Assembly: GCA_046730475.1 (NCBI GenBank)
Contig: JBKPIY010000042.1
Span: forward strand, 1 to 21,834
Direction of reading: 5' to 3'
From: JBKPIY01 sp046730475
GTDB lineage: Bacteria > Actinomycetota > Thermoleophilia > Solirubrobacterales > 70-9
Length of the DNA stretch: 21,834 nucleotides
Shown here: one piece after another, positions 14,911 to 21,480 of the stretch
Layout of the letters: each line of letters begins with the position of its first letter
Numbering within the stretch: position 1 is the first letter of the stretch
The notes under the pieces: generated by a model
Seen by the model: the letters and a program-made list of their open reading frames with translations, nothing else
The model's database searches: none
Told to the model about the DNA's origin: nothing
Translations under genes and position numbers: made by a program

Positions 14911-15372
14911 ATGACGGTGCCGACGATGGCTCCGGGGGAGCTGAAGAAGGCCCTCAACGAGAGCGGCTGGCTCTCGGTGGAAGTCGTCGCCGCGGGCCAC
15001 TTTCGGCCGGGAAAGCCCCAATCGCTTGCCGCGATGATGACCGGCAAGGCCCTGATCGAGGTGCTGCGGGCGAAACGGTCGAAGCTCCTGCCCCGGCAGT
15101 TCGTCCTCGCCGCGGCGGGCGACCGGGTGGTTGCGTTCAGGGGCATCGGGATCGGCCGCGAGAACGACAGCGACTACTACGAGGTCCGGATCAGCCCTGG
15201 CGAGAAGGCGTCGTTCCCGCGCGCCGAGGTCAGCCTCACCGACCTCCCGGAGGGCGTCGAGTCCGAGGGCGCGACCCTCGTGATCGGGACGGAGCGGGTG
15301 CCGGTCGTCCGCCAGGCGACCAGAGGCGATCCCAACACCGACGAGTTCGTCGAGCTGTTCGCGACCGGCTAG
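14911..15372 (+). CDS. Hypothetical protein, 153 residues
   Basis: I do not recognise this family. The predicted protein is soluble with no signal peptide or membrane helix. It starts with MAPGELKKALNESGWLSVEV, has a basic helix (VLRAKRSKLLPRQFVLAAAG) and then a strand-rich C-terminal half with alternating hydrophobics (RVVAFRGIGIG, YYEVRISPG, ATLVIGTERVPV). That could be a small beta-barrel such as a PH-like fold, but this is a guess. ATG 14911 is chosen because GAGGA stands four bases before it; the frame is open upstream to 14764 inside the divergent cyclophilin gene. Its stop shares the CTAG tetranucleotide with the stop of the convergent small gene. Confidence 0.7.
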   Translation: MTVPTMAPGELKKALNESGWLSVEVVAAGHFRPGKPQSLAAMMTGKALIEVLRAKRSKLLPRQFVLAAAGDRVVAFRGIGIGRENDSDYYEVRISPGEKASFPRAEVSLTDLPEGVESEGATLVIGTERVPVVRQATRGDPNTDEFVELFATG

Positions 15373-15581
15373 CCGCGGCGCCGGTCGTTCCGCCGCGAGG
15401 GCGGCACCCCGCCCCGCCGCTCCGGCTCGCCGCTGGCCAGGTGATAGCGATCGCAGAAGTCGCAGCGGTAGAAGGTCATCCCCAGCCTCGCGGCCTCGAT
15501 CCGCGCGATCTGCTCGTTCGCGTAGGCCCGCTTGGGCTTGCCGTCGCTGCGAAAGTGAGTGGGAACGATCCGACGCGCCAT
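15369..15581 (-). CDS. Small zinc-ribbon-like protein, 70 residues
   Basis: Short basic protein with a C-x2-C-x3-H pattern in FYRCDFCDRYHLASG (about residues 38-52), preceded by an amphipathic helix (NEQIARIEAARLGM). Many actinobacteria encode similar small proteins in which a helical region is followed by a YRC-x2-C-x2-WH motif, probably binding zinc. Function is unknown. The C-terminal 20 residues are Arg/Gly/Pro-rich. ATG 15581 is preceded by TAGGCT at 6 bases, suggesting a leaderless transcript that diverges from the arsR gene. The stop codon overlaps the stop of the opposite gene. Confidence 0.65.
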   Translation of the reverse strand: MARRIVPTHFRSDGKPKRAYANEQIARIEAARLGMTFYRCDFCDRYHLASGEPERRGGVPPSRRNDRRRG

Positions 15582-15587
15582 GACACG

Positions 15588-15593
15588 AGCCTA
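15588..15593 (-). promoter_or_regulatory. Putative -10 element of the small zinc-ribbon gene
   Basis: TAGGCT on the minus strand, six bases before ATG 15581, with no ribosome-binding site. The ArsR-side inverted repeat begins 11 bases above it, so both divergent promoters could be affected by one regulator. Confidence 0.4.
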
Positions 15594-15603
15594 GCCCGTA
15601 CTC

Positions 15604-15639
15604 GCACAACTGCACTACCATACAACAGAAAGGTTGTGC
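15604..15639. promoter_or_regulatory. Inverted repeats upstream of arsR-like gene, candidate autoregulatory operator
   Basis: GCACAAC (15604-15610) and GTTGTGC (15633-15639) are perfect 7-base complements 22 bases apart. A third half-site ACAAC (15622-15626) pairs with the same GTTGT across a 6-base spacer. The right arm abuts the putative -10 TACCCT of the arsR-like gene, so a bound dimer would block its promoter. This is the only AT-richer, dyad-containing spot in the surrounding few kilobases. Binding by the adjacent ArsR protein is inference. Confidence 0.5.
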
Positions 15640-15645
15640 TACCCT
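15640..15645 (+). promoter_or_regulatory. Putative -10 element of leaderless arsR-like transcript
   Basis: TACCCT, seven bases, then GTG 15653. It overlaps the edge of the inverted repeat that is the candidate operator. Confidence 0.5.
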
Positions 15646-15652
15646 CCGTCCC

Positions 15653-16003
15653 GTGCCTTCGACGGTGGTTGTGCCCCATCCTCTCCCGGCTCCCCTGATC
15701 GAGCGGATCGCCGAGCGCTTCCGGGTGCTCGGCGAGCCGATGCGAATCCGACTGCTCGACGCGCTGCGCGACGGGCAGGCAACGGTCCGCGAGCTCGAGG
15801 AGCTGACCGGGGCCTCCCAGCAAAACGTCTCCAAGCACCTCGGCGTCCTTCTGCGCGCCGGGATCGTCGCCAGGCGCAAACGGGGCAACTTCGCCGTCTA
15901 CTCGATCGCCGATCCGATGGTTTTCTCCCTCTGCGAGGAGGTCTGCGGCGGCCTCCGGCGGGAGGCCGACGAGCTCGGCGAGCTCCTCCGAGGAGGGGAG
16001 TGA
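15653..16003 (+). CDS. ArsR-family winged-helix regulator with C-x3-C pair
   Basis: 116-residue ArsR/SmtB-type repressor. It has dimer helix 1 and the family motif RFRVLGEPMRIRLLDALRDG, helix-turn-helix VRELEELTGASQQNVSKHLGVLLRAG (about residues 45-70, split here by the recognition helix SQQNVSKHL) and the wing VARRKRGNFAVYSI. The last helix holds Cys94 and Cys98 (SLCEEVCGG). There are no other cysteines and no classical CxC metal site in helix 3, so a thiol switch or an alpha-5 metal site is more likely than arsenic sensing. Sulfide-responsive relatives (SqrR/BigR) use two cysteines in different helices, so the match is not exact. GTG 15653 is fixed by TACCCT at 7 bases. It is followed after one base by the DUF2892-like gene. 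Confidence 0.9.
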   Translation: MPSTVVVPHPLPAPLIERIAERFRVLGEPMRIRLLDALRDGQATVRELEELTGASQQNVSKHLGVLLRAGIVARRKRGNFAVYSIADPMVFSLCEEVCGGLRREADELGELLRGGE

Positions 16004-16004
16004 C

Positions 16005-16256
16005 GTGTACCGCTCCCAGGACCACCCCCGCGGGCCCCTGGAGCGGGTGCTGTTCGCGCTCGCCGGCAGCGTCACCCTGGCGAGCGTCGCGCTCGTCGCC
16101 CTGGTCTCGCCCTGGTTCCTGGCGCTGACCGCCTTCGTCGGCGTCAACCAATGGCTTTACGTCGCGGTCGGCGCCTGCCCCGCCTCGCTGATCCTCCAGC
16201 GCGCCTGCGGGCTGGGCTCGATCGTCTACCCGGGCCGGGGCAGGGCGGTCCGGTGA
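16005..16256 (+). CDS. DUF2892-like small inner membrane protein
   Basis: 83 residues with two membrane helices (about 17-33 and 35-52) and the conserved tail LYVAVGACPASLILQRACGL, typical of the DUF2892/YgaP-C-terminal family, with Cys58 and Cys67 near the membrane face. These proteins are repeatedly found beside rhodaneses, ArsR repressors and sulfide oxidation genes. In YgaP the same segment anchors a rhodanese; no rhodanese domain is present here. GTG 16005 has an excellent GGAGGGGA upstream. The stop overlaps the MMPL start by 4 bases (GTGA). A role in sulfur handling at the membrane is inference. Confidence 0.82.
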   Translation: MYRSQDHPRGPLERVLFALAGSVTLASVALVALVSPWFLALTAFVGVNQWLYVAVGACPASLILQRACGLGSIVYPGRGRAVR

Positions 16257-18358
16257 GCCAGGTCGGCCCGGTCGGCAGGCTCGGTCGCTACACGGCGACC
16301 CACTTCCCCACCGTGCTGGCCGCCTGGCTGCTGCTCGCCGTCGCGCTCGGCTTCTTCGCTCCCCGGGTGGAGCAAGCGCTCTCCGGCGCCGGCTGGGAGA
16401 CCACCGGCTCCCAATCCGTCCAGGCGCGGCAGCTGATCGATCGCAACTTCCGCGGGCTCTCCAGCTACGGACCGATCGCGGTCATCCACTCGTCGGCGCA
16501 GACGGTGACCGACCCCCGCTTCCGCTCGACGATCGCCGTGGTCGAGCGCACCCTCCGAGCCGACCCGGCTGTCCGCGCCGTGGTCCCGCCGCAGCCGGGG
16601 GCCACGATCTCGCCGGACCGCCATACCGCGATCGTGCAGGCCGGCGCTGGTCGCGACTCGAACGGGATGGTGCGCGCGGTCGACGGGCTCAAGGGCAGGC
16701 TCGAGTCGCTGGGCGGCGCCGGCGTCCAGGTCCACCTGACCGGCGCCACCGGGATGTGGTCGGACTTCAACGCCGCCAACCGCACCGCGATGCTGCGATC
16801 GGAGGTGATCTCCTGGCCGGTGACCCTCGCGATCATGGTGCTCGCGTTCGGCTCCCTGGTGGCCGCCGGCCTCCCGCTGATGCTGACGATGGTCGGCCTG
16901 CTGGCCGCCGCCGGCTCGCTCTATCTCGGCACGCTCTTGCTGCCGATCTCGATCTGGGCGATGAACTTCGCGCTCATGTTCGCCCTGGCGCTTGGGATCG
17001 ACTATGCGCTGTTCGTCGTCTATCGCTTCCGGGGCTCCTTCTTCGGCTCCCGGCTCTCCCCCGTCGAGGCGACCGCGCAGTCGATGGACACCGCCGGCAA
17101 GTCGGTCCTCTTCTCGGGGGTGACCGTGCTGATCTCACTGAGCGCGGTGATGCTGGTCCCCAGCCCCGCCTTCCGCTCGATGAGCCTCGGGATCATGCTT
17201 GCGGTCCTCTTCGTCCTCGCCGCCACCCTGACCCTGCTGCCGGCGGTGCTCGCCAGGCTCGGCCCGAAGGTCGACCGGCTGGCCCTCCCCTGGGTCCACT
17301 CGGGCGAGCACCGCTCGCCTCGGTTCGCCGCCTGGGGCGAGCGGCTGTGGCGGAGGCCGCTTGCTTACGGGATCCCTGCGCTCGCCGCGCTGATCCTCCT
17401 CGCATTGCCGGTCACCGACCTTCGAACCTCGATGCCCTCGATCAAGGTGGTGCCCTCCGGGGACTCATCACGCCTCGGATACCAGCAGGTGCAGGCGGCT
17501 TTCGGGCCGGGGGCGACGGGTCCCCTCCAGATCGTGGCGCCGCCCGAGCGGGCGGGGGCGGTGGCGGCGACCGCGAGGCACGACCCGGGGATCGCACAGG
17601 TCCTGCCCCCCCAGCGGGGCGGCGGCCTGGCCCTGATCGACGCGATCCCGACGCGTGATCCCTCGAGCGCGGCGGTCGGCGCCACCATCGAGCGGCTGCG
17701 GGTCGAGCTCCCGCCGGGAGCGCTGGTGGGCGGCGCGGTGGCCGAGAACCATGACCTCGAGCACGCGCTCTCGGCGAAGGCGCCGCTGGTGATCGGCGTC
17801 GTCCTCGCCCTCGGCTTCCTGCTCCTGGTGCTTGCCCTTCAGGCTCCGCTGATCGCCGCCCTCGGGGTGGTCACCAACCTGCTGGCGACGGGCGCCGCCT
17901 TCGGGGTCGCCAAGTGGATCTTTCAGGACGGTGCCCTGCACTCGCTGCTCGGCTTCCAGCCGCAGGGCTTCCTCGACGCCTGGGGCCCCGTCTTCTTCTT
18001 CGCGATGATCTTCGCGATCTCGATGGACTACACCGTCTTCCTGCTCTCCTCGGCCAAGGAGCACTGGGATCGCAGCGGCGACGCCAAGGAGGCGATGGTC
18101 GGCGGCGTCGCCCACTCGGGCCGCGTGATCTTCGCCGCCGGGGCGGTGATGGTCGCCGTCTTCCTCACCTTCGCCCTGTCGGGCCCGCTGCCGCCCAAGG
18201 AGATGGGGGTGATCCTCGGGATCGCCGTCCTTCTCGACGCGATGCTGGTCCGACTGCTGCTGATGCCGGTGCTGCTGAGGATGCTCGGACCCTGGGCCTG
18301 GTACCTGCCCCGCTGGGCGCACCGCGTGCTTCCCGCCGTGCGCTTCGGCCATGCCTGA
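16253..18358 (+). CDS. MMPL-family RND transporter
   Basis: 701-residue RND-superfamily exporter with two repeats, each one membrane helix, an external domain and a bundle of five or so helices (about 12 in all). The proton-relay Asp-Tyr pairs of MmpL proteins are present as GIDYALFVVYR (Asp250) and SMDYTVFLLSSAKEHW (Asp592). GTG 16253 overlaps the DUF2892 stop by four bases, and the alternative upstream frame from 16151 lies inside that gene. MMPL proteins export lipids, siderophores or other hydrophobic molecules. Membership in an ArsR-controlled unit next to a sulfide oxidoreductase is unexpected for such substrates. It could export an oxidised sulfur compound or simply be a stress exporter; the substrate is unknown. 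Confidence 0.93.
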   Translation: MSQVGPVGRLGRYTATHFPTVLAAWLLLAVALGFFAPRVEQALSGAGWETTGSQSVQARQLIDRNFRGLSSYGPIAVIHSSAQTVTDPRFRSTIAVVERTLRADPAVRAVVPPQPGATISPDRHTAIVQAGAGRDSNGMVRAVDGLKGRLESLGGAGVQVHLTGATGMWSDFNAANRTAMLRSEVISWPVTLAIMVLAFGSLVAAGLPLMLTMVGLLAAAGSLYLGTLLLPISIWAMNFALMFALALGIDYALFVVYRFRGSFFGSRLSPVEATAQSMDTAGKSVLFSGVTVLISLSAVMLVPSPAFRSMSLGIMLAVLFVLAATLTLLPAVLARLGPKVDRLALPWVHSGEHRSPRFAAWGERLWRRPLAYGIPALAALILLALPVTDLRTSMPSIKVVPSGDSSRLGYQQVQAAFGPGATGPLQIVAPPERAGAVAATARHDPGIAQVLPPQRGGGLALIDAIPTRDPSSAAVGATIERLRVELPPGALVGGAVAENHDLEHALSAKAPLVIGVVLALGFLLLVLALQAPLIAALGVVTNLLATGAAFGVAKWIFQDGALHSLLGFQPQGFLDAWGPVFFFAMIFAISMDYTVFLLSSAKEHWDRSGDAKEAMVGGVAHSGRVIFAAGAVMVAVFLTFALSGPLPPKEMGVILGIAVLLDAMLVRLLLMPVLLRMLGPWAWYLPRWAHRVLPAVRFGHA

Positions 18359-18411
18359 GGGCCGCGGCGAACCGGCTCGGGAGGCGCGCCGCAGCCACCG
18401 GGCCTCGGCGC

Positions 18412-18417
18412 TAGGGT
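18412..18417 (+). promoter_or_regulatory. Putative -10 element of leaderless sqr-like transcript
   Basis: TAGGGT, seven bases, then GTG 18425. The 66-base gap after the MMPL gene otherwise holds only a GGCGCGCC palindrome (18383-18390), and there is no copy of the ACAAC half-site seen above arsR. Confidence 0.45.
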
Positions 18418-18424
18418 CGCGGTT

Positions 18425-19582
18425 GTGAAGCGGGTCCTCATCCTCGGCGGAGGGAGCGGAGGCGCGGTCGCCGCCAAGCGCCTCGCGCGCTGGTCGCGGG
18501 AGGGTGAGCTCGAGGTGGTCCTGATCGACCGCAGCCGCTGGCACGAGTTTCGGCCAAGCTATCTGTGGGTGATGACGGGCAAGCGCGAGCCCGACGACGT
18601 CCGCAGGGACCTCTCGATCCTGTCCGAGCGCTACGGCACCCAGGTGGTGCACGCGGCGGCGACCGGAATCGACCCGAACGCCCGCCGGGTGGAGACGGAC
18701 ACCGGGGGCGGCTTCGACTACGACTACCTGATCGTCTCCCTTGGCGCCGAGCTGCGGCGCTCCCGGGAGATCGCGGGACTGGAGGCGCCCTGGGAGCTCG
18801 AGGACGCGCTCTCGGCCCGCCAGCGGCTCGCCGCGTTCGACGGCGGCCGGGTCGTGGTCGGGGTCGAGTCCTGGCCCTACCGCTGTCCTCCCGCCCCGTT
18901 CGAGGCGGCGATGATGCTCCGATACCTGGCCGAGCAGCGCGGCGTTTCCGAGCGCACCGAGATCACCGTGTTCCACACCTGGGAGCACCCGATGGAGACC
19001 TTCGGGCCCCTGATGGTCGACGGGTTCGGCCGTTTCCTCGACCGGCGCGGGGTCGCCTTCGAGGGAGCATTCGAGCTCGATGCCCACGACGCCGAGAACA
19101 AGGTGCTGCGCGGCAAGGACGGCCGCGAGCTTCCTTACGAGCTCGCAATGGTGGTGCCCGCTCACCAGGCGCCGGCGGTGATCCGCGACTCGGGGATGGT
19201 CGCCGACGGCGGCTACATGGACGTGAAGCTGCCCTCGATGGCCTCTCCCCGGTTCGAGGACGTGTGGGGGATCGGCGACGTGGTGGCGCCGACGATCGGG
19301 CTCGGGATGGCCGGCGTGTTCGCGCATTTCCAGGCGGAGCACGTGGTCAGCCAGATCCTCGACAGGGTGCGGGGCACCTATGTGGGCGAGCTCTACAACA
19401 TGGTCGGCGTCTGCGTGATGGACACCGGCTACGAGGGCGCCGCCGTGTGGTGCGACTTCACCGACAAGCTCGAGGGCCGGACCCAGGTTCCCGACTGCAG
19501 GATGCTGGGCGGGATGCGCGCCTTCCGGGCCGTCAAATCGGGATTCGAGGCCTACTGGTTCGCGAATCTGTTCGGGGGCTGA
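18425..19582 (+). CDS. Sulfide:quinone oxidoreductase-like FAD flavoprotein
   Basis: Two-dinucleotide-binding-domain flavoprotein, 385 residues. It has N-terminal FAD loop VLILGGGSGGAVAAKRL, the strand-end YLIVSLGAEL, and the second FAD motif WGIGDVVAP near residues 281-289. Cysteine 154 in YRCPPAPFEAAMM and Cys330 in VGVCVMDTGYEGAA correspond to the redox-active pair of sulfide:quinone oxidoreductases; Cys343 and Cys358 are additional. The family oxidises sulfide to polysulfide or persulfide and reduces membrane quinone. The C-terminus (FEAYWFANLFGG) is amphipathic, as in membrane-docking SQRs. A distant type II NADH dehydrogenase is the main alternative, but the two cysteines argue for SQR. 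GTG 18425 has TAGGGT 7 bases upstream. A DUF1641 gene follows after 4 bases. Confidence 0.85.
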   Translation: MKRVLILGGGSGGAVAAKRLARWSREGELEVVLIDRSRWHEFRPSYLWVMTGKREPDDVRRDLSILSERYGTQVVHAAATGIDPNARRVETDTGGGFDYDYLIVSLGAELRRSREIAGLEAPWELEDALSARQRLAAFDGGRVVVGVESWPYRCPPAPFEAAMMLRYLAEQRGVSERTEITVFHTWEHPMETFGPLMVDGFGRFLDRRGVAFEGAFELDAHDAENKVLRGKDGRELPYELAMVVPAHQAPAVIRDSGMVADGGYMDVKLPSMASPRFEDVWGIGDVVAPTIGLGMAGVFAHFQAEHVVSQILDRVRGTYVGELYNMVGVCVMDTGYEGAAVWCDFTDKLEGRTQVPDCRMLGGMRAFRAVKSGFEAYWFANLFGG

Positions 19583-19586
19583 GGCG

Positions 19587-20027
19587 GTGGCCGAGGACAG
19601 CGCCCCCCTCACCCCCGACGAGCGCGCCGCGCTCGAGCGGCTCGAGAAGCGCCTCGCCCGAAATGCCGGTGCCCTCGAGGAGGCGCTGAAGACGGTCGAG
19701 CGCCTCGCCGACAGCGGGCTGCTGGCGGGGATGAACTCGATCCTCGAGGAGTTCGACGAGAACTTCAGCGCCCTCACCCGGCCCGACGTGATGACGATGG
19801 TCGCCAACCTGATGATGCTGCTTGGAACGCTCGGCCAGATCCCCTACGAGGGCGGATTCAAGCTCGCGATGGACGGTCCCGAGGCGATCACCGAGGCCTA
19901 CCCGCGCTTCCGCGACCGGACCGAGCCGATGAAGCTGCGCGAGGCGCTCGCGATCCTTCGCAGCCCGGACGTCGCGGCGGCGATGGAGCTCGTCGTCGCC
20001 GTTCTTCGCTCTCAGCGCGGGACCTGA
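19587..20027 (+). CDS. DUF1641 protein, SQR-associated
   Basis: 146-residue helical protein of the DUF1641 family: a charged N-terminus (LTPDERAALERLEKRLARN), the core ALKTVERLADSGLL, then DVMTMVANLMMLLGTLGQI and the C-terminal EALAILRSPDVAAAMELVV. Genes of this family are regularly found directly downstream of sulfide:quinone-oxidoreductase-like flavoproteins, as here. The role is unknown; a small membrane-associated helper of the flavoprotein is the obvious proposal. GTG 19587 lies 4 bases after the SQR stop with GAGG upstream, so translation is coupled. It ends 37 bases before cydA. Confidence 0.82.
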   Translation: MAEDSAPLTPDERAALERLEKRLARNAGALEEALKTVERLADSGLLAGMNSILEEFDENFSALTRPDVMTMVANLMMLLGTLGQIPYEGGFKLAMDGPEAITEAYPRFRDRTEPMKLREALAILRSPDVAAAMELVVAVLRSQRGT

Positions 20028-20050
20028 GGGGCAGCGAGCGGGCGTTCCAA

Positions 20051-20056
20051 TAACGT
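20051..20056 (+). promoter_or_regulatory. Putative -10 element of leaderless cydA transcript
   Basis: TAACGT, eight bases, then ATG 20065, with no ribosome-binding site. It suggests that cydAB can be transcribed apart from the sqr-DUF1641 unit. Confidence 0.4.
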
Positions 20057-20064
20057 CCCCGCCG

Positions 20065-21480
20065 ATGCTCGACCCGCTCAGCGTCCCCCTCGCCGACGCC
20101 TCCTCCAACCTGCTGGCGGCGCGGACCCAGATGGGGTTCACGCTCGGGTTCCATATCGTCCTTGCCTGCTTCGGGGTCGCCTTCCCCGCGATGATGCTGA
20201 TCGCCGAGTGGCGGGGACGAACGCGCGGCGACGACGATGCCCTGCGCCTCGCCCGGCGCTGGTCGAAGGCGGTGGCGGTCATGTTCGCCGTCGGCGCCGT
20301 CAGCGGCACCGTCCTCTCGTTCGAGTTCGGGCTGCTGTGGCCGCGGTTCATGGATCGGTTCGGGGACGCCTTCGGGATCGCCTTCGCGATCGAGGGGATC
20401 TTCTTCTTCCTCGAGGCGATCTTCATCGCCATCTACATCTACGGCTGGGACCGGCTCTCGCCGCGGGCGCACCTGTGGAGCGCGGTGCCGATCGTGGTCT
20501 CCGGTGTCGGCGGCGCCTTCTCGGTGATCGCAGCGAACGCGTGGATGAACCAACCGCAGGGGTTCACCCTCGGGAGCGACGGCAAGATCGACACGGTTCA
20601 ACCCTTCGAGGTGCTGTTCAACCCGGCGACCGGATACGAGTTCTTCCATATGCTGCTCGCCGCCTACATGGTCGCGGGCTTCGTGATCGCCTCGGTCTAC
20701 GCCGTGGGGATGCTCCGCGGGCGCCGCGACCGCTACCACCGGATCGGGTTCGTGATCCCGTTCACGGTGGCGGCGATCGCCACCCCGATCCAGCTGTTCG
20801 TCGGCGACACCGCGGCCCGCTCGATCGCCGCCGACCAGCCCGCCAAGTTCGCCGGGATGGAGTGCGTGTACCAGGGTGGCACCGACCAGACTGAGTACCT
20901 GGGCGGGATCTGCACCGGCGGGCAGGTGAAGGGCGCGATCGGGATCCCGGGCCTCGACTCGTTCCTCGTCGACTTCAGCACCGATGCATACGTCACCGGC
21001 CTCGATCAGATCCCTCCCAACCAGCAACCCCCGGCTCTGACCATGCTCCATCTCTCCTTCGACACCATGGTCGGGCTCGGGTTTGGGCTCCTCGCGCTCG
21101 GTGCCTGGTTCGCGATCGCCCGGTTCCGCCGCCGCCACCTGCCCGCCAGCCGCTGGTTCCTGCGGGCGGCGGCGCTCGCCGGGGTCGCCGCGGTGCTTGC
21201 GCTCGAATGCGGCTGGATCGTGACCGAGGTTGGTCGTCAGCCGTGGATCGTCCAGGGTTATATGCGCACCTCGGCGGCGGTCACCCCGGCGAAGGGGATC
21301 TGGTTCGTGTTCGCGTTCACGATGGCCCTCTACATCGCCCTCGGCGTCACCGCCGCGATCATCCTGCGGGCGATGTCGAGGCGCTGGCGCGAGGGTGAAG
21401 GCGAGGAGGCCGTCGGCGACATTCCCTACGCGCCGCCGGGGCCCCCGCCCGGCGCTCCGCCCTCGGAGGCCTCGGCGTGA
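20065..21480 (+). CDS. cydA: Cytochrome bd-type ubiquinol/menaquinol oxidase subunit I
   Basis: Heme-carrying catalytic subunit of cytochrome bd oxidase, 471 residues, about nine membrane helices, reducing oxygen to water with electrons from quinol. Key residues are in place: heme ligand His30 (TLGFHIVL) for the high-spin site, His195 (EFFHMLLAAY) and Met335 (FDTMVGLGF) for heme b558, Glu110 and Glu117 (IEGIFFFLEAIF) of the proton path, Lys261 and Glu266 of the quinol site (QPAKFAGMECVY), and GRQPW near 390-394. The region between helices 6 and 7 is short, as in short-Q-loop enzymes. A proline-rich tail (PPGPPPGAPP) follows the last helix. It overlaps cydB by four bases (GTGA). Its position after a sulfide oxidoreductase fits the known sulfide tolerance of bd oxidases. 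Confidence 0.96.
   Translation: MLDPLSVPLADASSNLLAARTQMGFTLGFHIVLACFGVAFPAMMLIAEWRGRTRGDDDALRLARRWSKAVAVMFAVGAVSGTVLSFEFGLLWPRFMDRFGDAFGIAFAIEGIFFFLEAIFIAIYIYGWDRLSPRAHLWSAVPIVVSGVGGAFSVIAANAWMNQPQGFTLGSDGKIDTVQPFEVLFNPATGYEFFHMLLAAYMVAGFVIASVYAVGMLRGRRDRYHRIGFVIPFTVAAIATPIQLFVGDTAARSIAADQPAKFAGMECVYQGGTDQTEYLGGICTGGQVKGAIGIPGLDSFLVDFSTDAYVTGLDQIPPNQQPPALTMLHLSFDTMVGLGFGLLALGAWFAIARFRRRHLPASRWFLRAAALAGVAAVLALECGWIVTEVGRQPWIVQGYMRTSAAVTPAKGIWFVFAFTMALYIALGVTAAIILRAMSRRWREGEGEEAVGDIPYAPPGPPPGAPPSEASA

Noticed and set aside
18383..18390. GGCGCGCC palindrome between the MMPL and sqr genes
   Set aside because: It is an 8-base GC palindrome expected by chance in this composition, with no loop or repeat copy to suggest a terminator or operator.
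17468..19807. A 779-codon minus-strand open frame opposite the MMPL, sqr and DUF1641 genes
   Set aside because: The translation is low-complexity (His/Arg/Gly/Asp-rich) with no family resemblance, as expected for antisense frames of GC-rich genes. The plus-strand genes there have clear domains.
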